NCBI GenBank assembly: GCA_013698215.1
Contig: JACCVJ010000034.1
Span: 1 to 11,359, forward strand
Length of the DNA: 11,359 nucleotides
DNA from: Tatlockia sp.
Lineage (GTDB): Bacteria > Cyanobacteriota > Cyanobacteriia > Cyanobacteriales > Chroococcidiopsidaceae
Reading direction: 5' to 3'
The notes beneath the pieces were generated by a model. The model worked only from the letters and a program-made list of their open reading frames with translations, was not told the DNA's origin and ran no database searches. Below, piece after piece: positions 1 through 7,101 of the stretch; the stretch's first letter is position 1, and the number at the start of each line of letters is the position of its first letter. Made by a program: the position numbers and the translations under genes.

Positions 1-1
1 A

Positions 2-184
2 ATTGCTTGCGTTGCTACTCAACTCACCACTTGGTGTGCGGAACAGTTAGCTACTGTATCAGTAAATGATTGGCGTTCCTTACGTTCCCAGTTAGAACAA
101 CATCGCATCAATCGGGTTGAACAACTACGTTTTCGACGTTCCCCTGCTGATTACCTTGCTAATCTTGAATCTCAGCTACTCTAG
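2..184 (+). CDS. C-terminal end of an unrecognised protein (partial at left edge)
   Basis: An open frame enters from the left edge and gives 60 residues before a TAG stop at 182-184. The peptide is hydrophilic and probably helical, with many Gln, Arg and Leu (for example WRSLRSQLEQHRINRVEQLR), and ends in SQLL. It has no cysteine pair, membrane segment or signature motif that I recognise, so I give no function. The next gene lies on the opposite strand, so the two are convergent with about 50 bases between their stops; that gap contains a HIP1 octamer (212-219). The support for coding is the unbroken frame and the gene-like composition. The start lies outside the window. Confidence 0.6.
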   Translation: MACVATQLTTWCAEQLATVSVNDWRSLRSQLEQHRINRVEQLRFRRSPADYLANLESQLL

Positions 185-233
185 TTAACTTTGCTACTAT
201 AGAAAAAAATAGCGATCGCAATTTTGTATCCGC

Positions 234-431
234 TCAAGTTTTAGTAGCTTGAAGCGCATCTAACATAGTAGTTGCCGCTTCAAAAGCATCATATGGAGAC
301 CAGACATGGTAAGACTGTTCTTGTTTAATAAGGTCAGATTCTTGTTGGGCTAATTCTGATACTTGGATAACGTAAAGTTTATTAACACGGTTAAGACTTT
401 GCAACGTATTGAGCAGTTCTGCTGAAATCAT
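234..431 (-). CDS. Small hypothetical protein, 65 aa
   Basis: This short frame starts with ATG at 429-431 and stops with TGA at 234-236. The protein begins MISAELLNTLQSLNRVNKL and has a C-terminal segment HVWSPYDAFEAATTML. From memory, short cyanobacterial hypothetical proteins share this plan: an N-terminal helix with KLxVxQ, then SELAxEE, then a WSPYDAFEAA tail. Some of them resemble antitoxins, but no toxin gene is adjacent here. Known relatives, as I recall them, have two extra residues before SELAQ, so this copy may carry a small in-frame deletion. It lies 40 bases downstream of the methyltransferase on the same strand and could be co-transcribed. No clear Shine-Dalgarno precedes it. The function is unknown. 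Confidence 0.6.
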   Translation of the reverse strand: MISAELLNTLQSLNRVNKLYVIQVSELAQQESDLIKQEQSYHVWSPYDAFEAATTMLDALQATKT

Positions 432-471
432 ATTCTATTTTTAGGCAGTATAAATTACTAAACTCTAATAT

Positions 472-1212
472 TTAGGCGTTACCAAACTTCTTGGCGGTAA
501 CTTTTACCATTCCACCATCAAAGGTATCTTCAATGATAACCAAACCTAACTCACCCATCTGTTTAATTAACCAATTTTTATCTAGTCGCAACTTGCGGTA
601 GGAACTAGCTTTAAACTTCCATTGAGTTTCTTCTTTGTAGTAAAGCAAATCATGCACCTCAACAAATTCCTGATAATACTCAAGAAAGCAAGTTAAAAGT
701 CTGCTGTCATCACTTCGCACCGGAATAAAACGCTGGTGTCCGAGAAGCTCTACTGAAACATAATCGCGGAACGTTAAAACCACTATTCCGCCCTCAGCAA
801 GCTTTTGGCTCACTTCAGACATTAAGTTGCGGACAGCATCAAGGGAATCGAGATGGGTTAGCGTATCACCCATACAAACTACCAACTGCGCTTGCTCGCT
901 AATGTGTCTGGCAAAGTTTAGAAGATCATCGTGAATTGTCTGAATTGGTAGGCTAGTGATACGTTCTTGTAACTGAGATAGCAATACAGCGCAAGAATCT
1001 ATTGCCAGGACTGAATAACCAAGTTCTGCTAGTGGAATTGACTGAAATCCTGTACCGCAGCCTAAATCAATTGCTAAACCCTTCGGAGCAGTATCAAACC
1101 CTAGCTGTTGAAATAAGCTGCGATTGCGATCCAAGGCTACATTTACATCCCCAGCCATCCAGCTATAAATAGCTCCAAGATGTTGATCGTAATGTTCTTT
1201 AGCATTATTCAT
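472..1212 (-). CDS. Class I SAM-dependent methyltransferase, substrate unknown
   Basis: The product is a 246-residue Rossmann-fold methyltransferase. Motif I (DLGCGTG, residues 49-55) is the SAM-binding glycine loop. An acidic residue at about 72 (AIDSC) ends strand beta 2, and DD at 95-96 fits the adenine-side motif. A further strand (GGIVVLTFRDY, about 141-151) follows. This places it in the Methyltransf_11/25-like group; the substrate cannot be read from the sequence. I chose the ATG at 1210-1212. The frame also stays open to a TTG at 1240-1242, but that start would overlap the hairpin at 1243-1281 and adds MFTLRFWIYR, which does not look like a family N-terminus. It lies downstream of chlB on the same strand, beyond a probable terminator, so it may have its own promoter or depend on read-through. 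Confidence 0.85.
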   Translation of the reverse strand: MNNAKEHYDQHLGAIYSWMAGDVNVALDRNRSLFQQLGFDTAPKGLAIDLGCGTGFQSIPLAELGYSVLAIDSCAVLLSQLQERITSLPIQTIHDDLLNFARHISEQAQLVVCMGDTLTHLDSLDAVRNLMSEVSQKLAEGGIVVLTFRDYVSVELLGHQRFIPVRSDDSRLLTCFLEYYQEFVEVHDLLYYKEETQWKFKASSYRKLRLDKNWLIKQMGELGLVIIEDTFDGGMVKVTAKKFGNA

Positions 1213-1242
1213 TCGATAAATCCAAAATCTAAGAGTGAACAA

Positions 1243-1281
1243 TTAACAAAGGAGTTCTTAAATTAAGAACCCCTTTGTTAA
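1243..1281 (-). terminator. Long hairpin between chlB and the methyltransferase gene
   Basis: Two 19-base arms, TTAACAAAGGAGTTCTTAA (1243-1261) and TTAAGAACCCCTTTGTTAA (1263-1281), are complementary except at one position. In minus-strand RNA that position is a G-U wobble and the stem stays closed; in plus-strand RNA it would be an A-C mismatch. This favours a minus-strand transcript, placing the element just after the chlB stop. There is no long T-run after the stem, only TTGTT, so termination strength is uncertain. Confidence 0.6.
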
Positions 1282-1296
1282 CTTACAAAGATGAAA

Positions 1297-2824
1297 CTAC
1301 GCGCCTACAGATTCTTTGGCAGCGTACATAACTTCTAGACTAATTACACTAAAGCCGCGATCGCGCGCAAACTTTTCGGTATTGCGCTTAACTTTTCCAC
1401 GTACAAACCCAGGCACTTTATTTAATTCTGCCTGTGCTTCTTTATTCCAGCCTAAATCGGAACCTGCGGAAATGCCTTTGGTAATAACTTCTTTGGTATC
1501 GTGTCCGCCGAAGATTTCGAGTAAGTGGTCTTCCATGCCCAATGTAAAGGAATTGTAGACCAAATCAGCGATTTGATTTGTGCCTTCATAGCCGCAAAAT
1601 GGCTTGTAGCCGATGGGGAAGTTCTGAATGTGGACGGGAGGCAGCAATTACACCGCAAGGGATGTTTAAACGCTTGCCTACGTGCCGCTCCATTTGCGTA
1701 CCGAAGATAGCTGATGGTTCAACACGGGCGATCGCATCGCCAATTTGTCCGTGATCCTCCGTTACAATCACTTCATCGCAGTATTCGCCTACTTGTTCCT
1801 TAAACCACTCTGCATCGTACTTGCAATAAGTACCAGCCCAGACGACGTGAATACCCATTTCCCGCGCTAGTATTTTTGTCATGGCGGCGGCGTGGGTGCT
1901 ATCACCAAAGACTACAGCCTTTTTCCCGGTTAAATTTTGACAGTCAATCGAGCGCGAAAACCAAGCAGCTTGAGATACATACAAAGTTTGCTCGTTGATA
2001 AAGTCTTCGTAGTTTACATCTGCGCCTTGATCGTTGAGTATCTGCTGAATTTTGCGAATGCAACGCGCTGTTTCGACTACACCCATCGGCGTAATATCTA
2101 CATAAGGCATCCCAAATTCTTGTTCTAGATACTTCGCCGACATTACCCCTAATTCCCGATAAGGTACTAGGTTAAACCAAGCTTGAGAAAGTCTTTTGAG
2201 GTTAAGAACCGATGCTGCTTCAGGAATTACCTCATTAATTTCAATTCCCAAATCCGTCATTAGGCGCTTTAATTCGGTGCAATCGTGGTGATTGTGGAAG
2301 CCGAGACTAGAAATACCAAAGATATTGACTGAAGGCTTTTCAGTTTTACCTGTGGGTAATTCGCCTTTTTTCCGTGCCTTTTCGGTATATAGCTGGACAA
2401 TTTGCCGCAATGTAATATCCGCCGCTTGCAATTCGTTAACGCGGTAATGGTTGACATCTGCCAGCATTACATCGCACTTTGTATCGATAGAAGCGCGTTC
2501 GACAAAGTTTTCTAAGTCTTCTTGCAAAATGCTAGAAGTGCAGGTAGGAGTAAGAACTATTAAATCGGGGTGTTCTTCGGTGTCTTTGCGGGTAATATTA
2601 TCAACTACCTTTTCTTGAGAACCCCGCGCTAATACGTTGCGGTCTACTGAACTAATGGTAACTGGAGTAAAATTGCGATCGCGCTCTAACATCGATCGCA
2701 TAACATTAAAGTAATCGTCGCCAATCGGTGCGTGCATGATGGCATGGACGTTTTTAAAAGAGCTAGAAACTCGCAAAGTCCCAATGTGGGCTGGCCCTGC
2801 ATACATCCAATAAGCCAATTTCAT
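1297..2824 (-). pseudogene. chlB: chlB, light-independent protochlorophyllide reductase subunit B, disrupted by a one-base frameshift
   Basis: ChlB pairs with ChlN in the NB component of DPOR, which reduces protochlorophyllide to chlorophyllide without light, using electrons from ChlL. Translation starts at the ATG at 2822-2824 ([15 protein letters not shown]), behind AGGGAG; the frame also opens at a TTG at 2833, but the family starts at MKL. Asp36 in HAPIGDD is the residue that replaces one cysteine as ligand of the NB iron-sulfur cluster. The reading frame is normal to residue 395 (CGVIAA), then shifts. The frame read from there adds 17 foreign residues and stops at 1586. The correct continuation ([14 protein letters not shown] to AKESVGA, stop TAG 1297-1299) lies in another frame. 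Removing one base gives exactly 508 residues, the family length. The lost 113 residues include the C-terminal PCP_red-like segment. This is either a real mutation or a sequencing error. Confidence 0.9.
1636..1642 (-). other. Frameshift site in chlB (one extra base)
   Basis: On the minus strand the sequence reads GCTGCCTCCCGTCCACATT. The family sequence A-A-P-V-H-I needs GCT GCN CCC GTC CAC ATT, so exactly one base is surplus: the T at 1639 or one C of the pair at 1640-1641. Both flanking frames are fully conserved right up to this point, which locates the event to within a few bases. Confidence 0.9.
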
Positions 2825-2968
2825 ATCGTGCAATGCTCCCTAATTTATATAGATGGGGATAGTTATTATTAGTCCTGTATTTTCCGATTGTCCCAGAGAT
2901 ATCAGGTGCTAGGGCGGTTACTGACAATTTTTGCAACAAAACGATAAATTGCTGGAGTTATCCGTGCA

Positions 2969-3694
2969 TCAATGCCCATTGTGTAACGCTTGCTGCTGAG
3001 CGATAAACAGTTCCTTAATTCCAATTTCTGCAATATCGAGCATTTGATTGGTTTGAACTCGACTAAAGCTACCAACTTCTGCGGTTCCTTGGATTTCTAT
3101 AATCCCTAAGTTGCTGTCCATGACTACGTTTAAATCTACTTCGGCGGCTACATCTTCGGGGTAGTTTAAATCTAGATAGGGTTCGCCTTGGAGTATACCT
3201 ACAGAAACCGCCGCTACTTGGTGACGAATCGGAGAGCGTTCTAACGTTCCTTTTTTTATCAGGGATGCGATCGCATCTGATAGCGCCACAAAGCCCCCAG
3301 TAATAGAGGTTGTACGGGTTCCAGCATCGGCTCCGAGTACGTCGGCATCAATAGTAATCGTCCGTTCCCCTAGTGCCTCTAAATCAATGGCTGCGCGTAA
3401 ACTACGACCAATTAACCGTTGAATTTCTTGAGTACGTCCCGATAGTTTTAATAATTCTCTTGGTTGACGCTGGGGGGTTGCGCCGGGTAACATTCGATAT
3501 TCCGCCGTTAGCCAGCCTTTTCCTGAACCGACTAAAAACTTAGGTACTCCATCGCTAATCGTTACCGTACAAAGCACTTGCGTATCGCCACATCTCGTTA
3601 AAACGGAACTAGCCGCAAAGCGCGTAAACCCAAGTTCAAAGCTAATCGGACGCAACTGTTCGCTTTGTCTACCATCGGGACGTTGCCAAACCAT
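2969..3694 (-). CDS. rph: Ribonuclease PH (tRNA 3'-end trimming phosphorolytic exoribonuclease)
   Basis: RNase PH removes nucleotides 3' of tRNA CCA ends by phosphorolysis, forming a hexameric ring in the cytoplasm. The 241-residue length matches the family (about 238-250). Family blocks appear in order: MVWQRPDGR at the N-terminus, [18 protein letters not shown] (56-72), [15 protein letters not shown] (87-101) with RNA- and phosphate-binding arginines, [16 protein letters not shown] (118-133) around the phosphate site, LDLNYPED (174-181) and EIQGTAE (200-206). The commoner form of the phosphate-site block is QADGGTRT; here it is GADAGTRT, which leaves Thr and Arg intact. The ATG at 3692-3694 is the family start; no clear Shine-Dalgarno precedes it. 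The gene is upstream of chlB on the same strand, with a 144-base gap, so it is probably a separate unit. Confidence 0.95.
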   Translation of the reverse strand: MVWQRPDGRQSEQLRPISFELGFTRFAASSVLTRCGDTQVLCTVTISDGVPKFLVGSGKGWLTAEYRMLPGATPQRQPRELLKLSGRTQEIQRLIGRSLRAAIDLEALGERTITIDADVLGADAGTRTTSITGGFVALSDAIASLIKKGTLERSPIRHQVAAVSVGILQGEPYLDLNYPEDVAAEVDLNVVMDSNLGIIEIQGTAEVGSFSRVQTNQMLDIAEIGIKELFIAQQQALHNGH

Positions 3695-3815
3695 GACTAT
3701 TACTCGTTTAGTTGGGGGAACTTAGCCAAGTTTAAGACATTTTGCGATCGCTTCTATCACTCCTCTACACCAAGCTACTCATAGTTTTCCGATAAAAGTA
3801 ACTATCTTTTAGCTG

Positions 3816-3844
3816 TTGACCTTCACTCATATCTAGTGTTAAAT
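3816..3844 (+). promoter_or_regulatory. Candidate sigma-70-type promoter for the CobO-like gene
   Basis: TTGACC (3816-3821) and TTAAAT (3839-3844) are separated by 17 bases, about 70 bases upstream of the ATG at 3912. The match to TTGACA/TATAAT is good for the -35 and moderate for the -10. It lies in the 217-base divergent gap between rph and this gene. That gap also holds a HIP1 site (3744-3751) and a 10-base direct repeat ACTTAGCCAA (3720-3729 and 3851-3860). Confidence 0.4.
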
Positions 3845-3911
3845 CAAAAGACTTAGCCAATAATTACGCTATATATCTTTATTATTTTCCTTAACAGTTA
3901 AACATTGTCCT

Positions 3912-4448
3912 ATGGTTGCCCAGCTAGAAACACCCGCATTGACAACTCCCAATAGCTTACCTTATGCGATCGCGGGACTTGTGCAAGTATTTACCTGTTC
4001 TCCTCGTTGCTTTTTTACAAGCGTCATCGCCCAAGCTTTGAGAATCGCTGGACAAGGTACGCCTGTATTAGTGGTTCAATTTCTTAAAGGCGGTATAGGA
4101 CAAGGGTTTGAGCATCCGGTACAGTTGGGTCAAAACCTAGATTGGATTCGCTGCGACTTACCCCGTTATATTGATACTCCCCAGCTAGACGAAGCAGAAA
4201 CAGAGTCACTACTGGCATTGTGGCAGCATACGCAAAAAGTTGTATCCGAGGGAAAATATACTTTTGTGGTGCTAGACGAATTAAGTTTAGCGATTTCTTT
4301 TGGCTTGATTCCTTTAGATGAAGTATTGGAATTTATCAAAAAACGTCCCAGTCATGTAGACATTGTACTGACAGGTACAGAAATGCCCCCAGCAATTCTA
4401 GAATTAGCTGACCAAATTACTGAAATTCGCCGCAGTCACCAACCTTGA
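3912..4448 (+). CDS. CobO/BtuR-like P-loop-fold protein lacking the Walker A lysine
   Basis: The 178-residue product follows the layout of ATP:cob(I)alamin adenosyltransferase (CobO/BtuR): strand GLVQVFT (22-28), helix ALRIAGQG, strand VLVVQFLKGG (52-61), a WxRCDLPR segment (78-85), the Walker B-like VVLDELSLAISFGLI (119-133) and the terminal LTGTEMPPAILELADQITEIR. In true CobO the first loop reads GNGKGKTT. Here the equivalent positions (29-36) read CSPRCFFT, so the lysine and glycines that hold ATP phosphates are gone. The fold is recognisable but ordinary ATP use is unlikely. From memory, related cyanobacterial proteins annotated as P-loop NTPases share this loss, so it may be a conserved subfamily rather than decay. 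A corrinoid-binding or regulatory role is inference only. The gene is 77 bases upstream of dcd on the same strand. Confidence 0.75.
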   Translation: MVAQLETPALTTPNSLPYAIAGLVQVFTCSPRCFFTSVIAQALRIAGQGTPVLVVQFLKGGIGQGFEHPVQLGQNLDWIRCDLPRYIDTPQLDEAETESLLALWQHTQKVVSEGKYTFVVLDELSLAISFGLIPLDEVLEFIKKRPSHVDIVLTGTEMPPAILELADQITEIRRSHQP

Positions 4449-4525
4449 GTATTAAATGTATTCAAAAGGTAATATATTTCCTATCTCAAGTATCCTAGAG
4501 AGTCTGTTGATTTAGTTGTGATGCT

Positions 4526-5119
4526 GTGATTAAAAACGATATTTGGATTACTAAAATGGCGGTTGAAGGTATGATTTTGCCTTTTGAGCCACAATTAATT
4601 AGAAAACATCAGCAAGACTCAGTATTGCAGCCTGTAATTAGCTATGGGCTTTCTTCTTATGGGTACGATATCCGTCTTTCTAGTGCAGAGTTTCGCATCT
4701 TTCGCCACATTCCCGGAACAGTTGTAGATCCAAAAAATTTTAATCCTGAGAACTTAGAACAAACACAACTGCATACAGATAATAGTGGTCATTACTTTAT
4801 TTTGCCTGCTCATTCTTACGGTTTAGGAGTAGCTCTAGAAAAGCTAGAAGTTCCCGCAAATATTACAGTTATTTGTATTGGTAAAAGTTCCTATGCAAGA
4901 TGTGGTATAATTGCAAATTTAACACCCGCCGAGGCTGCATGGCGTGGTCATTTAACTTTAGAATTTTCTAATTCTTCTAGTGCAGATTGTCGCATTTACG
5001 CTAACGAAGGTGTGGTACAACTGCTATTTTTAGAAGGAGAACCTTGCGCTATAAGCTACGATGATCGCAAAGGGAAGTATCAAGACCAAGCTGAAGTTGT
5101 TACTTTAGCTAAAGTTTGA
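4526..5119 (+). CDS. dcd: dCTP deaminase
   Basis: Dcd deaminates dCTP to dUTP, supplying dUMP for thymidylate synthesis. The 197-residue protein contains SSYGYDIRLS (43-52), DPKNFN (68-73), GKSSYARCGI (119-128) and TPAEAAWRGHLTLEFSNS (133-150). Glu136 is in the place of the catalytic glutamate, and the tail YANEGVVQLLFLEGEP completes the trimeric dUTPase-like fold. The start is GTG at 4526-4528. An ATG occurs at 4556, but the residues before it (IKNDIWI) match the conserved N-terminus of this longer Dcd subfamily as I remember it, so GTG is preferred. The Shine-Dalgarno is weak. The 3' end overlaps that of the thymidylate-synthase-like gene by 15 bases, tail to tail. The two products are functionally linked through dUMP. 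Confidence 0.93.
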   Translation: MIKNDIWITKMAVEGMILPFEPQLIRKHQQDSVLQPVISYGLSSYGYDIRLSSAEFRIFRHIPGTVVDPKNFNPENLEQTQLHTDNSGHYFILPAHSYGLGVALEKLEVPANITVICIGKSSYARCGIIANLTPAEAAWRGHLTLEFSNSSSADCRIYANEGVVQLLFLEGEPCAISYDDRKGKYQDQAEVVTLAKV

Positions 5120-6640
5120 TTTTGAAGCTTTATCTTGAATGTATAAGAATTTATTTAGTAAAGCTAATTCTGCTTTTTGTAATTCACTTCCTAAATACAT
5201 TGCGTGTCCAACTTGTAATGCTGGACAATCGGCGGTGATTTGTCTACAAAGCCCCGTTGCAGATTTACCTGAATAACAATTGACAACTGATCCCGTTCCA
5301 GGGGTCATGTGTTCCACAACAATTGTGTCATCTTGAACGTTAATTACAAAACTACCGGATGGGTCAGCGTAGTCTCGTTGCTCACAGATTTTCCTATACT
5401 GATTTTGAATTAAATTATCGGCATTTTCCCAACAATCATCATATATATGGGCGCTTTGGCTAATAGTAATTAACGCCCCCATTTGCAAGTTATGGTTAGT
5501 GCGAAGCCCTGCGTGCGCCCTTGCGCTATCGCACACTCGATCTAAAATATGTTTTTGCAACGCTCGTAACCCCATCGCATTCGCCACCCAAGCCGAAAAC
5601 ATATCGTTGCTGCGAAAAGTAGCAGTTAAAGATAGTTCGTTATCTACAACCCTTACCCAAATATGATTGAGACAGGGGGGACTGTTGTTTGCTTCGCCGT
5701 CCTGTACGTCCCATAAAGACATTACTGCTCTAGCAGAATCAATATCGTTGATTAATTTATCAATTACTTGCTCTATTTGGTCTAATCCAAAATGCGATCG
5801 CAATCTTTGCCCATAAGTATACTTAACTCCTTCTACCGTAGGCGCATCATCAAGAATTTGGGAGACGTACTCATTGATAAAAGTGCGATCGCATGGGAGA
5901 TAATTAGGTTCGGGAAAATAAAATGGATTTGGCTCATCGGTGACAATTGCAACTAAATCGATTAATTCTTGCCATTGTCCATCGTAGAGCGTAGGTCTAA
6001 TTGTCCCTGTAGTTTTGATGCGGTGAACAATTTTGACCCAAGTTTCGGCAATTGTGCGTCCTTCAATGCGGTGTCCGTAGCGTGTCCCTGGTAGCACTGT
6101 CGGTTCTACAGTAGCTAAATCGTAGGTTAACGGATTACTCCAAGGTTCTATTGGCTCTCTAAGGGCTAATCGCTTTACTTTATTTACCGCATCAGTAATG
6201 GTTTTAGCTTCAACCCATTCTATCGATTGGCGTAATTGTTCTAAAACAACGCCAGGAATTTCTATATCTATATAGCCCGTTGCTAAGGAGCGAATTAGCC
6301 AACACTGCTTACCTGTATCTGTAAGTCCTGATTCAAAGCCATTACGGAAAAAATCAATTAAACACTCTCCCGCTCCGGCGTTGCGGTCTTCTTTAGTAGC
6401 GTTGATAACTACTAAGTAGCGTACAAAGGGATTTGCCAACAAATTACGAATTAATAGCGAAATACCTCTTGTGGGGCTGTAACAAGCTCCTATCCCGGCG
6501 TATTCATGGGTTTGTAAGTGTTTGGCGACGCTCTCTTTTACCGTCCACCCGGTCGCCACTACTGTTTGACCTGTACCGCAAATTATTTGATTTGGTTTGT
6601 ATAGGGGTTTGTACAGTGTTTCCCTAGTTAGCGGAGTCAT
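5105..6640 (-). CDS. Thymidylate-synthase-like fusion: MtrA-like N-domain, ThyA-like core, DUF4346-like tail
   Basis: The product has 511 residues in three parts. Residues about 19-146 (YAGIGACYSPTRGISLLIRN, NPFVRYLVVI, GECLIDFFRNG, IPGVVLEQLRQSIEWVE) resemble tetrahydromethanopterin S-methyltransferase subunit A. Residues about 190-415 resemble thymidylate synthase. Cys323 in PPCLNH, Arg343-Ser344-x-Asp346 and Asn354 have exactly the spacing of E. coli ThyA Cys146, Arg166-Ser167-Asp169 and Asn177. Arg304 matches Arg127, and His398-x-Tyr400 matches His207-x-Tyr209. Ala303 stands where ThyA has Arg126, one of the dUMP phosphate ligands. The tail (about 424-495, DPSGSFVI to HAMYLGSELQKAELAL) resembles DUF4346. 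The core should turn dUMP into dTMP; the one-carbon donor is not evident. The start ATG (6638-6640) has a good ribosome site, GAGGTG (6646-6651). The domain calls for the two ends are from memory of family patterns. Confidence 0.8.
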   Translation of the reverse strand: MTPLTRETLYKPLYKPNQIICGTGQTVVATGWTVKESVAKHLQTHEYAGIGACYSPTRGISLLIRNLLANPFVRYLVVINATKEDRNAGAGECLIDFFRNGFESGLTDTGKQCWLIRSLATGYIDIEIPGVVLEQLRQSIEWVEAKTITDAVNKVKRLALREPIEPWSNPLTYDLATVEPTVLPGTRYGHRIEGRTIAETWVKIVHRIKTTGTIRPTLYDGQWQELIDLVAIVTDEPNPFYFPEPNYLPCDRTFINEYVSQILDDAPTVEGVKYTYGQRLRSHFGLDQIEQVIDKLINDIDSARAVMSLWDVQDGEANNSPPCLNHIWVRVVDNELSLTATFRSNDMFSAWVANAMGLRALQKHILDRVCDSARAHAGLRTNHNLQMGALITISQSAHIYDDCWENADNLIQNQYRKICEQRDYADPSGSFVINVQDDTIVVEHMTPGTGSVVNCYSGKSATGLCRQITADCPALQVGHAMYLGSELQKAELALLNKFLYIQDKASKSNFS

Positions 6641-6876
6641 TTTTGCACCTCAATATATTATGAAATTGCCCTCAGCAAAACTGTATAAGTTTATGTTCCC
6701 TTTTATAAAGTAGCGATCGCAGTCTAAATCTTCAGCAAATAATGAGAAAAATATAAATATATGCGATAATACTTGTTCGATTAGCTACATAGCTTACCAG
6801 TAATTTACTAAGCTTAATTTTTGATTAAGTTTACGAGCAATCTAGAGATCGAGGCTAGAATACAAAGGAGTTACCA

Positions 6877-6924
6877 GTGGGGATCATCAATCTTAGAGGT
6901 AAAAGCTACAAGAAAAAGTTTTAA
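6877..6924 (+). CDS. Possible 15-codon small ORF with a strong ribosome-binding site
   Basis: A consensus Shine-Dalgarno (AAAGGAG, 6864-6870) stands six bases before GTG (6877-6879), followed by 14 codons and TAA (6922-6924). The peptide would be MGIINLRGKSYKKKF, which is basic. The second half lies inside a stem-loop (6894-6931), so a leader-peptide or regulatory role is possible. I do not recognise the peptide, and a chance ORF of this length is common. The unusually good ribosome site is the only reason to list it. Confidence 0.25.
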   Translation: MGIINLRGKSYKKKF

Positions 6925-6931
6925 TCCTCTA
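6894..6931 (+). other. Stem-loop in the intergenic region
   Basis: TAGAGGTAAAA (6894-6904) pairs with TTTTA (6919-6923) plus CCTCTA (6926-6931), leaving a two-base bulge (AT) and a 14-base loop. It overlaps the end of the candidate small ORF. It has no T-run and is 170 bases upstream of the zinc-ribbon gene. It could be a leader-RNA element or a chance structure. Confidence 0.3.
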
Positions 6932-7101
6932 CCTAAAGTTACAGGACAAGCACTTGTACCTGCTTACACAATAAAAATATGAAGTTACAAATATTGCGGT
7001 TGATTTTCATTTAAAAGCTACATATTAAGGTTGATTGGTTAAGTTTTGTAGATTTCCGTTTTAATTTATTTTTCTCTTTACTCCTCACTAAAGGTATAAA
7101 A

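Larger units (their letters stand above)
6641..7101. other. 460-base AT-rich intergenic region between divergent genes
   Basis: This gap must hold the promoters of both the thymidylate-synthase-like gene (-) and the zinc-ribbon gene (+). It contains a HIP1 octamer (6713-6720), a hairpin with arms 6810-6818 and 6824-6832 (one mismatch, 5-base loop), a second stem with arms 6894-6904 and 6919-6931 (bulge of two), a possible 15-codon ORF (6877-6924) and a direct repeat GGTTGATT at 6999-7006 and 7029-7036 (30 bases apart). I see no tRNA, no known riboswitch and no longer reading frame. Confidence 0.5.

Noticed and set aside
1636..1645. Programmed -1 ribosomal frameshift in chlB
   Set aside because: Restoring the frame requires skipping one base (+1) or moving back two; no X-XXY-YYZ slippery heptamer with a -1 outcome would rejoin the second frame.
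1316..1710. Plus-strand open frames of 61-80 codons opposite chlB
   Set aside because: They are antisense shadows of the conserved chlB coding sequence and have no family resemblance or ribosome site.
2822..2833. chlB start at the TTG three codons upstream of the ATG
   Set aside because: The ATG at 2822-2824 gives the family N-terminus [15 protein letters not shown] and the exact 508-residue length, and AGGGAG is well placed for it.
3891..3901. Short palindrome TTAACAGTTAA before the CobO-like gene
   Set aside because: It is short and AT-rich, so chance is the simplest explanation.
4526..5119. dUTPase instead of dCTP deaminase
   Set aside because: The fold is shared, but the GKSSYARCGI block, TPAEAAW glutamate and the length fit Dcd; the dUTPase motif III is absent.
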